Notes under the pieces: model-generated
Database searches by the model: none
Told to the model about the DNA's origin: nothing
Seen by the model: the letters and a program-made list of their open reading frames with translations, nothing else
Position numbers and translations under genes: made by a program
Assembly: GCA_947453195.1 (NCBI GenBank)
Contig: CANGFO010000015.1
Coordinates: 1-51,603 of the forward strand
Length of the DNA stretch: 51,603 nucleotides
Direction: 5' to 3'
Origin: Flavobacteriaceae bacterium
Lineage (GTDB): Bacteria > Bacteroidota > Bacteroidia > Flavobacteriales > Flavobacteriaceae
Part shown: positions 7,166 to 16,330 of the stretch, piece by piece
Layout of the letters: every line of letters starts with the position of its first letter
Numbering within the stretch: position 1 is the first letter of the stretch

Positions 7166-8521
7166 CTATTTCATTAAATCCTTAACCTCATCAAAATTCA
7201 ATCCACCATAATTACCAGAACTCATTAGCAACAAAGCTGAATTATCGAAATTTTGACTGAATAGAAAGTTTTTAAAATCGGCAGGATTGGTATAAATAAT
7301 CAAATCATCGCGCTGAAAAGATTGTGCAATTTGCTCGTAAGACACTTCTTCCAGTTGCTTAATCTTAACTGCATCTGGCGAATAGAAAACTACAGCCACA
7401 TCTGCGGCATCAAGAGCTCCTTGATATTCTTTAAGGAATTCGGAGTTCAAACTACTGTAGGTATGTAATTCCAAACAAGCGATTAAATTTCGATTTGGAT
7501 ATTGATTTTTTACCGCTTGTGTAGTGGCAGAAACTTTACTCGGCGAATGGGCAAAATCTTTGTAGGCAACTTTTCCTTTTCCTTCAGCAATTTTTTCTAA
7601 ACGTTTGCTTGCCCCTTTAAAGCTAGCAATGGCTTCATAAAAATCGGCTTCATCCACACCCATACATTGGCAAACCCATTTGGCGCCAGCCAAATTATTT
7701 AAATTATGCGCACCAAAAACTTCAATTGGCATAGGACCTTCAGGAGTATCCAGCATGGTTGTTCCGTCTTCTACGGTATAAGATGGTGTTGCATAAGGCA
7801 TTCTGCGAATGGAATTGGTTGTTTCTTCGGCTACTTTTTTAACTGTTGCATCCTCTTCGTTATATACTAAAATTCCACCTTTAGTAATTTGGTTTACAAA
7901 GATTTCAAATTGCTCTACATAGTTTTCAAATGTTGGAAAAACATTAATGTGATCCCAAGCAATTCCAGAAAGCAAAGCGATATTAGGTTGGTATAAATGA
8001 AATTTTGGTCTTCTATCCATAGGCGATGATAGATATTCATCCCCTTCTAAAACAATAAAATCATTAGTTTCCGTTAAATGCACCATGGTATCAAAACCTT
8101 CTAATTGCGCTCCAACCATATAATCTACCTCAACATTATGGTAATGCATCACATGCAAAATCATCGAAGTAATGGTTGTTTTTCCGTGGGAGCCACCAAT
8201 TACAACTCGGGTCTTATTTTTTGATTGTTCGTATAAAAATTCTGGATAGGAATAGATTTTTAATCCCAATTCTTGGGCTTTCAATAACTCCGGATTGTCA
8301 GCTTTAGCGTGCATTCCTAAAATAATGGCTTCAATATCTTGAGTAATTTTTTCGGGGAACCAACCTAATTCCATTGGCAACAATCCTTTCTTTTCTAATC
8401 TCGATTTAGAAGGTTCAAAAATAGCATCATCGCTACCTGTAACTTGGTATCCTTTACTGTGTAATGCTAAAGCTAAATTGTGCATTGCGGCACCGCCAAT
8501 GGCAATAAAATGTGTTCTCAT
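7166..8521 (-). CDS. mpl: UDP-N-acetylmuramate:L-alanyl-gamma-D-glutamyl-meso-diaminopimelate ligase (Mpl-type Mur ligase)
   Basis: A 451-residue Mur ligase. It starts with a MurC-like Rossmann domain (HFIAIGGAAMHNLA, 4-17), followed by the central ATPase domain with the P-loop GGSHGKTT (109-116) and a C-terminal ligase domain (AYKDFAHSPSKV, then LELHTYSSLN). The G-IGG-AM start and HAH-type motif fit Mpl better than MurC. Mpl joins recycled tripeptide to UDP-MurNAc in the cytoplasm, so with anmK (30824) this window encodes two peptidoglycan-recycling enzymes. It starts 2 nt after the TPR gene stop, so the two are cotranscribed. Confidence 0.88.
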   Translation of the reverse strand: MRTHFIAIGGAAMHNLALALHSKGYQVTGSDDAIFEPSKSRLEKKGLLPMELGWFPEKITQDIEAIILGMHAKADNPELLKAQELGLKIYSYPEFLYEQSKNKTRVVIGGSHGKTTITSMILHVMHYHNVEVDYMVGAQLEGFDTMVHLTETNDFIVLEGDEYLSSPMDRRPKFHLYQPNIALLSGIAWDHINVFPTFENYVEQFEIFVNQITKGGILVYNEEDATVKKVAEETTNSIRRMPYATPSYTVEDGTTMLDTPEGPMPIEVFGAHNLNNLAGAKWVCQCMGVDEADFYEAIASFKGASKRLEKIAEGKGKVAYKDFAHSPSKVSATTQAVKNQYPNRNLIACLELHTYSSLNSEFLKEYQGALDAADVAVVFYSPDAVKIKQLEEVSYEQIAQSFQRDDLIIYTNPADFKNFLFSQNFDNSALLLMSSGNYGGLNFDEVKDLMK

Positions 8522-8523
8522 TT

Positions 8524-9222
8524 TTATGTTTTATTTTTTTCTTGGTATTGTTCTAGTATTTTTTTTGCTTTATCTGAATTATGAAGCTTCACTTTATACA
8601 ACGAAGATAAACGCTCGTAGGTAATTTTAGAACCGCTTATTTCAAATGCTTTTATGTAATTTTTTTCAGCACTTTTATAGCGTTCAAAATATTCATCTAT
8701 ATGGCCTTTTGACAAATATCCATCAACGGGAGATAATTTTAAAAGTTCATCCGCATAGCATTGTGCTTTTTTTTCACTTCCTCCAAAAAGAGCCGGAACT
8801 TGAAGATAATATTCAATCATAGCCCATCGCGCTTCAATATGCTTCGGATTTAAAACAAGAGCTTTCTCAAACGATTCTTTCATATCTCCTATTAATCTTA
8901 TAGCAACCCATTTTCCGCCTTCTTTAGATTTTAATCCTAAGACACCTCCATATTTATAATAATAATTCGCTTCATTAGGCCTTAGAATTTTGAGCTTTTG
9001 ATAAAATGCAATTGCCTTATCCCATTCTTTTAGTTGAACAGAAATATCACCCAAATATTCAATTGCTTTTATTTGATTCGGATTTTCTTTTAATACAGTT
9101 TCAAACAGGGGTCTAGCAAGAGAAAATTTGCCTTGATCATATAATTTTTCAGCTTTCTCAAAATTAGATTGAGAAAAAATACTTTGAGTAATAAATAAGA
9201 TAAATATTATTTTTGACTTCAT
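8524..9222 (-). CDS. secreted tetratricopeptide-repeat protein
   Basis: A 232-residue protein with a signal peptide (MKSKIIFILFITQSIFSQ) followed by TPR-like helical pairs through about residue 225. Recognisable repeat blocks are FEKAEKLYDQGKFSLARPLF, IKAIEYLGDISVQLKEWDKA and the later YKSAEKNYIKAFE segment. TPR proteins serve as binding scaffolds; the partner is unknown. It is the first gene of the minus-strand group ending at 5028 and lies 2 nt from mpl, so an envelope role is plausible but not shown. A minus-strand TATATTTG box (9255-9248) puts transcription start about 20 nt before the ATG. Confidence 0.8.
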   Translation of the reverse strand: MKSKIIFILFITQSIFSQSNFEKAEKLYDQGKFSLARPLFETVLKENPNQIKAIEYLGDISVQLKEWDKAIAFYQKLKILRPNEANYYYKYGGVLGLKSKEGGKWVAIRLIGDMKESFEKALVLNPKHIEARWAMIEYYLQVPALFGGSEKKAQCYADELLKLSPVDGYLSKGHIDEYFERYKSAEKNYIKAFEISGSKITYERLSSLYKVKLHNSDKAKKILEQYQEKNKT

Positions 9223-9247
9223 GGTATTTGCCCATACATTGGAATAA

Positions 9248-9255
9248 CAAATATA
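9248..9255 (-). promoter_or_regulatory. -7 box for the TPR-mpl gene group
   Basis: The minus strand reads TATATTTG, an exact TAnnTTTG match, placing a start about 20 nt upstream of the TPR gene. No TTG was found at the right spacing. Confidence 0.5.
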
Positions 9256-9302
9256 CTTTAATTATTTATTTTCTATACTATTTTGAATTTTATAGCAATA
9301 AA

Positions 9303-9332
9303 AAAACTCCGATCTTTTTAGACCGGAGTTTT
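9303..9332 (-). terminator. terminator after the S46 peptidase gene
   Basis: AAAACTCCG and CGGAGTTTT form an inverted repeat around a short loop. In the minus direction it is followed by a run of Ts, as expected of an intrinsic terminator 20 nt after the stop of the peptidase gene. Confidence 0.8.
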
Positions 9333-9352
9333 AAATTATTTGTTGGTTGAAA

Positions 9353-11503
9353 TTACTTAACTAAAGTCATTTCATCTACAATATGTTTTGCGTTGGAGAA
9401 ATTTTCAATCACCCACAATACATAACGAATATCAACATTGATAGTTCTTTGAAGTTTATTGTCAAAAATTACATCACCAGCCATAGCTTCAATGTTCCCA
9501 TCAAATGCTAAACCAATTAACTCTCCTTTTCCGTTTAATACTGGAGAACCAGAATTTCCACCAGTAATATCATTATCAGTTAAGAAATTAACGTGAAGTG
9601 AACCATCTTTATCAGCATAACGACCGTACTCTTTATTTTTTGCCATATCTAATACACGCGTTGGAAGATCAAATTCTTCATCTCCTTTTTTGTATTTTTT
9701 TACTTGACTATCTAATGTAGTGTAGTTGTTAATCTTGGCATCATTACGTTTATCTGCAGGCAATGCACGAACTTTACCATAAGTTAAACGTAAAGTTGAA
9801 TTGGCATCTGGATATTTAATTGTTCCAATTTTTGACTCACGTAATCCTTCAACCAATAAACGGAATGAAGCGCCATAATCATTTTGAGCTTTAGCAATTT
9901 CATCCGATTTCGAGCTGTAGTGAGTGAATAAATTAGACATCAAACTGTAAATTGGGTCATTAGCCAACATTGATTCCGATGGATAATTTAAAAAGGCTTT
10001 AACTCGATCTAAAGAAGAAAAAATACTTAAATCAACTGCTGCATTAATGTTCTTTGAGAAATCGCCATTGTTTTCAGCATTCATTTTTTCAACTACAGGA
10101 GCTATTTTGTATCCTGTTGATTTAGCTGCATATAAATGCAATTGTGCTGCTAGAATATCTTTTTCTGCTGGAATATGTAAATCTTCAAAAAACGCAGTAG
10201 CATTTTCAATTATTTTTGGGGATAAAGTAGCGCGTTTTGCAGCATCTGCTTTTGCATATTCATTTAATTGATTTCCTAAGCTACGAGTAATCGTTCCGTA
10301 AGCAGAAGTTCTAAATAATTGTTGTAAATAATTATCATGACGCGACTTCTCATTAGTAAGCGCATAATATTTATTGATTGTAGAAACAACAGAACCATAT
10401 TTAGCTTTGTTTTCAGCTTTGTTTGCCCATTTATCAAATTTTGCTTCTTGCGCCGCTTTTGATTTGGCAGTACCAAATTTAGAAAGTGCATCAATCATTC
10501 CTTGACGGTTTTTCCAATAATTTGCAGTTGAAGCATATTTAGAAGCATAAACTAAACGAAGTGCATCGCTCATCTCCATGTATTTCTTCATATTATCCAT
10601 ACCGGTTTTAGCACCTTCAACCCATGCAGGATAGGCAAATTTCACGTTTTGATCAATTCCACTAGCTGGCATCCAACGGTTAGTTCTTCCTGGGTAACCA
10701 AGAATCATTGCAAAATCACCTTCTTTTATTCCAGATAAATTTACTGGTAAATAGTGTTTTGGTTGTAATGGAACGTTGCTAGTAGAATAATCTGCAGGGT
10801 TACCATCTTTATCTGCGTAAACTCTAAACATAGAGAAATCGGCAGTTTGACGAGGCCATTCCCAGTTGTCAGTATCTCCTCCAAATTTTCCTAAACTTTC
10901 TGGTGGCACACCAACTAAACGAACGTCTTTATAATCTTGGTAAACAAAATAGTAGTATTCGTTTCCTTGAAAAAACGGACGAACCGATACGGTATATTTA
11001 CCTCCTTCGTTATTTTCTTTTTCAATAACTGCAATTTCAGCATTGATCGCTTTTTCTCTATCTGCTTCACTCATTGAAGGATTTACCTTTGCCAAAATCC
11101 TTTTAGAACAATCATCCATACGTACAAAAAAACGAACGTATAAACTAGATGGTTTTTTCTCTGCAGCTCTATTGGAAGCCCAGAAACCATTTTTTAATAA
11201 GTTGTCTTCTGCAGTTGACAATTCGGCGATACCGTCATATCCACAGTGGTGATTAGTCAATACTAAACCATCTTTAGAAATGATTTCAGCTGTACAACCT
11301 CCATTAAATTGTACAATAGCATCTTTCAAACTGTGGTGGTTGATGCTGTAAATTTCTTCGGCTGTTAATTGCAAGCCCATTTTTTGCATGTCGCGGTGGT
11401 TTAATCTTTCAATAAACATTAAAAACCACATTCCTTCATCTGCTTTTACGCTCATTGGAATAAGCAGTATCGAAGCAATAAGGGATAAAATAATTTTTTT
11501 CAT
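9353..11503 (-). CDS. S46 family dipeptidyl peptidase, DPP7-like
   Basis: A 716-residue periplasmic serine peptidase with a signal peptide (1-21, ending VKA). It has the S46 signatures: TNHHCGY (83-89, catalytic His), DNWEWPR (212-218) followed by ADFS with D222, and GGNSGSPV with nucleophile S651. Length equals the family norm. Known S46 enzymes release dipeptides from peptide N-termini and feed peptide catabolism. The residue 18 positions after the serine separates DPP11 (Arg, acidic P1) from DPP7 (Gly, hydrophobic P1); here it is G669 in LAFDGN, which favours DPP7-like specificity. The gene is flanked by terminators at both ends and so is likely monocistronic. Confidence 0.92.
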   Translation of the reverse strand: MKKIILSLIASILLIPMSVKADEGMWFLMFIERLNHRDMQKMGLQLTAEEIYSINHHSLKDAIVQFNGGCTAEIISKDGLVLTNHHCGYDGIAELSTAEDNLLKNGFWASNRAAEKKPSSLYVRFFVRMDDCSKRILAKVNPSMSEADREKAINAEIAVIEKENNEGGKYTVSVRPFFQGNEYYYFVYQDYKDVRLVGVPPESLGKFGGDTDNWEWPRQTADFSMFRVYADKDGNPADYSTSNVPLQPKHYLPVNLSGIKEGDFAMILGYPGRTNRWMPASGIDQNVKFAYPAWVEGAKTGMDNMKKYMEMSDALRLVYASKYASTANYWKNRQGMIDALSKFGTAKSKAAQEAKFDKWANKAENKAKYGSVVSTINKYYALTNEKSRHDNYLQQLFRTSAYGTITRSLGNQLNEYAKADAAKRATLSPKIIENATAFFEDLHIPAEKDILAAQLHLYAAKSTGYKIAPVVEKMNAENNGDFSKNINAAVDLSIFSSLDRVKAFLNYPSESMLANDPIYSLMSNLFTHYSSKSDEIAKAQNDYGASFRLLVEGLRESKIGTIKYPDANSTLRLTYGKVRALPADKRNDAKINNYTTLDSQVKKYKKGDEEFDLPTRVLDMAKNKEYGRYADKDGSLHVNFLTDNDITGGNSGSPVLNGKGELIGLAFDGNIEAMAGDVIFDNKLQRTINVDIRYVLWVIENFSNAKHIVDEMTLVK

Positions 11504-11637
11504 TTGATAAAATATAAAGTTATTTGTTTGTTTCTACTAGTCAGAATAAAATGCAATTTGTTACATTTTTTTCAGTAGAATTGCGAATTTACTATTTTTT
11601 TTTGGGATTCACCCAATACGAAAATCACATAAAAAAT

Positions 11638-11661
11638 AAAGCCCCGATAAATCGAGGCTTT
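11638..11661 (-). terminator. terminator after obg
   Basis: AAAGCC and GGCTTT arms with inner CGA/TCG form a hairpin with one mismatch. In the minus direction it is followed by a T-rich tract, 16 nt after the obg stop. Confidence 0.75.
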
Positions 11662-11676
11662 GAATTTAAATTTTAT

Positions 11677-12711
11677 TTATAACCCATGACTATTTTCGGG
11701 TTTATCATCTTCAACATTTAGCATTTCCCAAAGTTTGTCTTTCAACTCAGTTAACCCTTGCTGGGCAACAGAAGAAATAAACAAATACGGAATTCCTAGT
11801 TTGGATTTATCCAATAATTGCTTCATTTCTGCCTTCAATTCATTGTCTAGCATATCGCATTTAGAAATAACCAACAAACGATCTTTATCTAACATCTCTG
11901 GGTTATAGCGACGCAATTCATCCAATAGAATTTCGTATTCTTTTTTGATATCATCGGCATCAGCAGGAACTAAAAACAATAAAGTAGAATTTCTTTCAAT
12001 ATGACGCAAAAAATAATGCCCCAATCCTTTACCTTCAGCAGCTCCTTCAATAATTCCGGGAATGTCAGCAATTACAAACGATTGAAATTCTCTGTAAGCA
12101 ACAATCCCTAAATTAGGTTTTAAGGTTGTAAAAGGATAATCTGCAATTTTGGGTTTAGCCGAAGTTAATACGGATAACAAAGTAGATTTTCCTGCATTTG
12201 GGAAACCAACTAACCCCACATCAGCAAGTACTTTAAGCTCTAGAATTACATCCAATTCAGAAGATGGCATTCCGGGTTGTGAATATCTTGGTGTTTGGTT
12301 GGTTGAACTTCTAAAATGCCAGTTTCCTAAACCACCTTTTCCACCTTGCGCTAAAATTTGAACTTCATCGTGCTCGGTAATTTCAAATAAAATTTCTCCG
12401 GTTTCGATGTCTTTTACAACCGTACCTAGAGGCACTTCTACAATTTTATCTTCTCCATCGTGACCGGTACTTCTTGAACTTCCTCCATCTCCACCATGTC
12501 CCGCGCGAATGTGTTTAATAAATTTTAAATGGAATAAAGTCCACAAACTCTTATTTCCTCTCAAATAAACATGACCTCCACGACCTCCATCGCCTCCATC
12601 AGGACCCCCTTTTTCAATGAACTTTTCTCTATGTAAGTGCGTAGAACCTTTACCTCCTTTTCCGGAAGTAACATATATTTTTACATAGTCTACAAAATTT
12701 CCTTCTGTCAT
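11677..12711 (-). CDS. obg: GTPase Obg (ribosome assembly)
   Basis: A 344-residue Obg/CgtA GTPase. The glycine-rich Obg fold occupies 1-160 ([20 protein letters not shown]). The G domain follows, with G1 GFPNAGKS (169-176), G3 DIPG (216-219) and G4 SKCD (283-286). Obg binds the 50S subunit during late assembly and links ribosome maturation to growth and stress. There is little sequence after the G domain, as is usual in Bacteroidota. The gene is 179 nt downstream of adk and has its own TAACTTTG box at 12774-12767 (minus), so it is probably transcribed separately. Confidence 0.95.
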   Translation of the reverse strand: MTEGNFVDYVKIYVTSGKGGKGSTHLHREKFIEKGGPDGGDGGRGGHVYLRGNKSLWTLFHLKFIKHIRAGHGGDGGSSRSTGHDGEDKIVEVPLGTVVKDIETGEILFEITEHDEVQILAQGGKGGLGNWHFRSSTNQTPRYSQPGMPSSELDVILELKVLADVGLVGFPNAGKSTLLSVLTSAKPKIADYPFTTLKPNLGIVAYREFQSFVIADIPGIIEGAAEGKGLGHYFLRHIERNSTLLFLVPADADDIKKEYEILLDELRRYNPEMLDKDRLLVISKCDMLDNELKAEMKQLLDKSKLGIPYLFISSVAQQGLTELKDKLWEMLNVEDDKPENSHGL

Positions 12712-12766
12712 TTTTTTGGTTTATTTGGAAAACAAGTTTGTTAAACCTATTAAAATTAAATTTTGG

Positions 12767-12774
12767 CAAAGTTA
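12767..12774 (-). promoter_or_regulatory. -7 box of obg promoter
   Basis: The minus strand reads TAACTTTG, matching TAnnTTTG. Predicted start near 12763 gives a leader of about 50 nt. The upstream TTG element is not evident. Confidence 0.5.
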
Positions 12775-12824
12775 CTAATATAGCATAGAAATCCTATGAA
12801 ACTTTTTTATTCTTACATAAAAAG

Positions 12825-12857
12825 GGTTTCAAACAAGTTATTTATTCAAACTTGAAA
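12825..12857 (-). terminator. possible imperfect terminator after adk
   Basis: On the minus strand TTTCAAGTT and AACTTG-TTGAAA can pair around a short AT-rich loop, with an extra base bulged, followed by CCC and a T run. It lies 34 nt after the adk stop and before the obg promoter. The stem is imperfect and AT-rich. Confidence 0.35.
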
Positions 12858-12890
12858 GAGTGCGGCAAAGAATCTTCGCCAAAGTTAGTA

Positions 12891-13463
12891 TTAGAATTTA
12901 TCGAAAACCAAGTTCAATCTTTCAGTAACTTCAGCAATGGTACCAATACCATTTACTGCATGAAATTTACCTTGTCCTTTATAGTAATCCATCAAGGGAG
13001 CAGTTTTTTCATTGTACTCTTGGTAACGATTTCTAATTTTTTCTTCGTCTTGATCATCGGGTCTACCCGAAGTTTTTCCTCTTTCTAATAATCGAGCAAC
13101 CAAAATAGAATCATCGGCATCAAGCGCAACGGTAGCTGTGATTTTTTGCCCTTTTGATTCTAAAAATTGATCTAGAGCTGCAGCTTGCGCTAAAGTTCTT
13201 GGAAAACCATCAAACAAAAATCCAGCAGAATCTGGGTTTTTATCCACTTCGCTTTGAAGCATTTGAATAGTTACATCATCTGGGACTAAATCACCTTGAT
13301 CCATATAGGTTTTGGCTAATTTACCAAGTTCGGTTCCATTTGAAATGTTATATCTAAAAATATCTCCTGTAGAAAGGTGAGTCAAATTGTATTTTCCTTT
13401 TAAAAATTCGGCTTGTGTGCCTTTTCCTGCACCTGGTTTTCCGAAAAGAACAATGTTAATCAT
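12891..13463 (-). CDS. adk: adenylate kinase
   Basis: A 190-residue adenylate kinase catalysing ATP + AMP = 2 ADP. The P-loop is GKPGAGKGT (8-16), the AMP-binding region includes LSTGDIFRYN (34-43), and DGFPRT (84-89) is the family signature. The LID is the short form, with no zinc-finger insert between GRPDD and the C-terminal helices, as is usual in Bacteroidota. Length is normal for the short form. It starts 26 nt after hpt on the same strand, so the two purine-salvage genes are probably cotranscribed. Confidence 0.96.
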   Translation of the reverse strand: MINIVLFGKPGAGKGTQAEFLKGKYNLTHLSTGDIFRYNISNGTELGKLAKTYMDQGDLVPDDVTIQMLQSEVDKNPDSAGFLFDGFPRTLAQAAALDQFLESKGQKITATVALDADDSILVARLLERGKTSGRPDDQDEEKIRNRYQEYNEKTAPLMDYYKGQGKFHAVNGIGTIAEVTERLNLVFDKF

Positions 13464-13489
13464 TTTGTATGTTTAATTTTAAGTTTGAG

Positions 13490-14020
13490 TTATTGTGCTA
13501 ATTGATATACATCGGCTAAATTTCTTCCTAATCCATCGTAATCTAAACCATATCCTACAATGAATTTATCTGGAATTCTAATACCAATATAATCTATTTT
13601 AATGTCTTTTTTATATGCATCTGGTTTGAAAAACAAAGTAGCAATTTTTAAATGCTTTACTTTTTTGTCTTTAAAAATGGCTTTCAATTCTTGAATGGTA
13701 TTTCCGGTATCTACAATATCTTCCACAATTACCACCGTTCTACCTTCAAGATTTTCATTAATACCAATTAATTGCTTAACTTCATTTGTGCTTTGCGTTC
13801 CTTCATAGGAAGCCATTTTCACAAAACTCACTTCGCACATTCCTCTATATTTCTTCATCAAATCCGACAAAACCATGAAAGAACCATTAAGAACTCCAAC
13901 AAAAACCGGAATTTCATCAAAAAAATCATCATCCATTTGCTTGGCCATATTTGCAATAGCAAAATCAATTTCTTCAGAAGAAATAAATAGCTCAAAAGTT
14001 TTATCGTGAAGATGTATCAT
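13490..14020 (-). CDS. hpt: hypoxanthine phosphoribosyltransferase
   Basis: A 176-residue type I phosphoribosyltransferase that converts hypoxanthine (and guanine) plus PRPP to IMP (GMP). The PRPP-binding motif VVIVEDIVDTGNT occupies 96-108, the GVLNGSFMVLSDL segment (42-54) is the second PRPP contact, and the flexible SYEGTQST loop (71-78) covers the active site. Length is typical. It has a well-formed promoter upstream and leads an hpt-adk unit. Divergent from it on the plus strand is the helical hypothetical protein at 14114. Confidence 0.94.
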   Translation of the reverse strand: MIHLHDKTFELFISSEEIDFAIANMAKQMDDDFFDEIPVFVGVLNGSFMVLSDLMKKYRGMCEVSFVKMASYEGTQSTNEVKQLIGINENLEGRTVVIVEDIVDTGNTIQELKAIFKDKKVKHLKIATLFFKPDAYKKDIKIDYIGIRIPDKFIVGYGLDYDGLGRNLADVYQLAQ

Positions 14021-14042
14021 CTTTTAGTGATTTAGTAATGAG

Positions 14043-14075
14043 CAAATTTACAAACTAATAACTATTTACTTACAA
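14043..14075 (-). promoter_or_regulatory. promoter of hpt-adk
   Basis: On the minus strand TTG (14075-14073) is followed after 22 bp by TAAATTTG (14050-14043), matching both Bacteroidota elements. Predicted start is near 14039, about 19 nt before the hpt ATG. Confidence 0.65.
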
Positions 14076-14113
14076 GTATTTTTACTTTTTTGCTAATTTA
14101 ATATATTTACAAA

Positions 14114-14647
14114 ATGAATGCAGAATATTACAATCAGATAGCCAAAAGTACCGCTCATAGAAAAAGCAGAGATGAAAATAAAGACTTCATTTTTGCTAAT
14201 CCAAACTATTTGAAGGATTTAGTAGAAATTACTTGCGACACCAAAGATAAAAATCACCACAAAGCCTGTTGGATTTTAGAGCTAGTTTGTCAAGAACGCA
14301 TCGAATTATTCATCCCATATATTGACACTTTCTGTGAAGCATTACCTCATTTTAAAATCAATCCTGCTTTAAGGCCAACTTCAAAAATTTGTATGTTTTT
14401 ATGCAAAAGCAAAAAAGTAATCTTAACAGAAAATCAAGAAGAAAAAATTATTGAAACCTGCTTAGATCACTTAATTGAAACTGACTTAGCAGCAACCGCA
14501 GCCTACTCCATGCGCGCATTATTTGAACTAGGAAAAAAGCACAGTTGGGTGAATGAAGAATTAAAAATACTACTTTCAAGAGATTTGCATAATCAATCTC
14601 CAGGATATTGTTTTGCAGTGAAAGATATTTTGAAGCGATTGAAATAA
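14114..14647 (+). CDS. helical (HEAT/ARM-like) protein of unknown function
   Basis: A 177-residue soluble, mostly alpha-helical protein without signal peptide or membrane segment. Paired helices such as KDLVEITCDT, HHKACWILELVCQERIEL and TAAYSMRALFELGKK have the spacing of HEAT/ARM-type repeats, which usually bind protein or nucleic acid. No catalytic motif is visible. It lies 36 nt upstream of purK, but purK has its own promoter overlapping this gene's 3' end, so a link to purine synthesis is weak. A TATATTTA box (14102-14109) directly before the ATG would imply a leaderless mRNA. Function unknown. Confidence 0.72.
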   Translation: MNAEYYNQIAKSTAHRKSRDENKDFIFANPNYLKDLVEITCDTKDKNHHKACWILELVCQERIELFIPYIDTFCEALPHFKINPALRPTSKICMFLCKSKKVILTENQEEKIIETCLDHLIETDLAATAAYSMRALFELGKKHSWVNEELKILLSRDLHNQSPGYCFAVKDILKRLK

Positions 14648-14667
14648 TTTTCAAATGTTTATCTTTG
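14639..14667 (+). promoter_or_regulatory. promoter of purK-purE
   Basis: TTG at 14639-14641, an 18-bp spacer and TATCTTTG at 14660-14667 form a complete Bacteroidota promoter. Its upstream element lies within the last codons of the preceding gene. Predicted start near 14671 gives a leader of about 13 nt. Confidence 0.7.
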
Positions 14668-14683
14668 CGCAAACACAACACAA

Positions 14684-15829
14684 ATGAACTACTTTTCTTC
14701 CGATTTTAAACTTGGGATTCTAGGTGGAGGTCAATTAGGCAAAATGCTACTTGCTGAGGCTAGAAAATTTGACATTCAAACCTATATTTTAGATCCAAGC
14801 AAAGACGCACCAAGCCAATTTGGAGCTTCACAATTTTTCACCGGAGATTTAATGGATTACACTGCCGTTTATGAATTTGGCAAAAAAGTAAACCTTTTAA
14901 CCATTGAGATTGAAAATGTAAATTTAGACGCTTTAGACAAATTGGAAGCAGAAGGTTTACCCGTTTTTCCTTCACCAAAAACCTTGCGTTTAATTCAAAA
15001 TAAAGGAGTTCAAAAAGATTTTTATGTTGCGAATTCTATTCCAACTTCCAAACACAAACGATTTGAAAATTTATATTCACTTAAATCCACAATCGATTCA
15101 TTAACTTTCCCATTTGTATGGAAATGCACCCAATTTGGTTATGATGGCAACGGAGTAAAAGTGGTTCGCTCGAATTCCGATTTAGATAATTTGCCTAATG
15201 TAGAATGCATTGCTGAAGAAATGGTACCGTTTAAAAATGAATTAGCGGTTATTGTTGCGCGATCTGCATCTGGAGAAATTAGAACCTACCCTGTAGTTGA
15301 AATGGAATTCCATCCCGAAGCCAATCAAGTAGAATACGTACTTTGCCCAGCACGAATTGAGGATAAAGTTGCCAAAAAAGCCCGAGAAATTGCGTTAAAA
15401 GTTTCCGAAGCTTTTAATCATGTTGGTTTATTGGCGGTAGAAATGTTTCAAACAGAGAACGATGAAATTTTAGTCAATGAAGTGGCGCCAAGACCTCACA
15501 ATTCTGGACACCATACCATTGAAGCCAGTTATACTTCGCAATTTGAAAACCATTTACGCGCCATATTAAACCTACCTTTAGGAAATACCGCTAGTAAAGT
15601 TGCCGGAATTATGGTAAATTTGGTCGGTGAAGAAGGATTTTCAGGTCCTGTGACCTATCAAAATATTGAAAAAATAATGGCCATTAACGGGGTAACCCCT
15701 CACATTTATGGTAAAAGAGAAACAAGACCATTTCGAAAAATGGGTCATGTAACCATTGTAAATGAAGACATGGCAGAAGCAAGAAAAATTGCAGAAGAGG
15801 TTAAGAATAGTATTCGAGTGATTAGTTAA
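14684..15829 (+). CDS. purK: 5-(carboxyamino)imidazole ribonucleotide synthase
   Basis: A 381-residue ATP-grasp enzyme that makes N5-CAIR from AIR, bicarbonate and ATP in purine synthesis. The N-terminal Rossmann-like start LGILGGGQLGKMLLAEARKF is the PurK signature. FVWKCTQFGYDGNGVKV and the LNEVAPRPHNSGHHTIEA block form the ATP-grasp and substrate site. Length is typical. It is followed after 10 nt by purE, which uses its product, so the two form an operon behind the promoter at 14639-14667. Confidence 0.96.
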   Translation: MNYFSSDFKLGILGGGQLGKMLLAEARKFDIQTYILDPSKDAPSQFGASQFFTGDLMDYTAVYEFGKKVNLLTIEIENVNLDALDKLEAEGLPVFPSPKTLRLIQNKGVQKDFYVANSIPTSKHKRFENLYSLKSTIDSLTFPFVWKCTQFGYDGNGVKVVRSNSDLDNLPNVECIAEEMVPFKNELAVIVARSASGEIRTYPVVEMEFHPEANQVEYVLCPARIEDKVAKKAREIALKVSEAFNHVGLLAVEMFQTENDEILVNEVAPRPHNSGHHTIEASYTSQFENHLRAILNLPLGNTASKVAGIMVNLVGEEGFSGPVTYQNIEKIMAINGVTPHIYGKRETRPFRKMGHVTIVNEDMAEARKIAEEVKNSIRVIS

Positions 15830-15839
15830 AAAATAAATT

Positions 15840-16325
15840 ATGAGTAAAGTAGCCATAATAATGGGAAGCATATCCGATATGCCCGTGATGCAAGAAGCCA
15901 TCGACATCCTAAAAGGATTTGACATCGAAACCGAAATAGATATCGTTTCGGCACACAGAACACCCGAAAAACTTTTTGATTTTAGCAAAAATGCCCACAC
16001 GCGTGGAATTTCAGTAATCATTGCTGGAGCCGGTGGTGCTGCGCATTTACCCGGAATGGTCGCTTCTATGTCGCCTCTTCCTGTAATTGGCGTTCCTGTA
16101 AAATCAAGTAATTCTATTGATGGTTGGGATTCGGTTTTGTCTATTTTGCAAATGCCGGGCGGTGTTCCTGTTGCAACAGTTGCCTTAAACGGAGCAAAAA
16201 ATGCTGGAATTCTTGCCGCACAAATCATCGGAAGTGCTGATAAATGCGTGCTTGATAAAATTGTTTTCTACAAAGAAAGCCTTAAAGAAGCCGTAAACAA
16301 AGCAGCAAACGAATTGAAAAAATAG
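15840..16325 (+). CDS. purE: N5-carboxyaminoimidazole ribonucleotide mutase
   Basis: A 161-residue class I PurE that converts N5-CAIR to CAIR, the step after PurK. The motif GSISDMPVM (9-17), SAHRTP (37-42) and GAGGAAHLPGM (63-73) build the active site of the octameric enzyme, with the SAHR histidine at 39. Its presence directly behind purK confirms the bacterial two-step route. The structured repeat at 16331-16398 begins 5 nt after its stop. Confidence 0.96.
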   Translation: MSKVAIIMGSISDMPVMQEAIDILKGFDIETEIDIVSAHRTPEKLFDFSKNAHTRGISVIIAGAGGAAHLPGMVASMSPLPVIGVPVKSSNSIDGWDSVLSILQMPGGVPVATVALNGAKNAGILAAQIIGSADKCVLDKIVFYKESLKEAVNKAANELKK

Positions 16326-16330
16326 TTTTT

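Noticed and set aside
15641..16228. Long antisense reading frame opposite purK and purE
   Set aside because: It mirrors conserved sense codons, has no recognisable protein features and no promoter; a shadow of the real genes.
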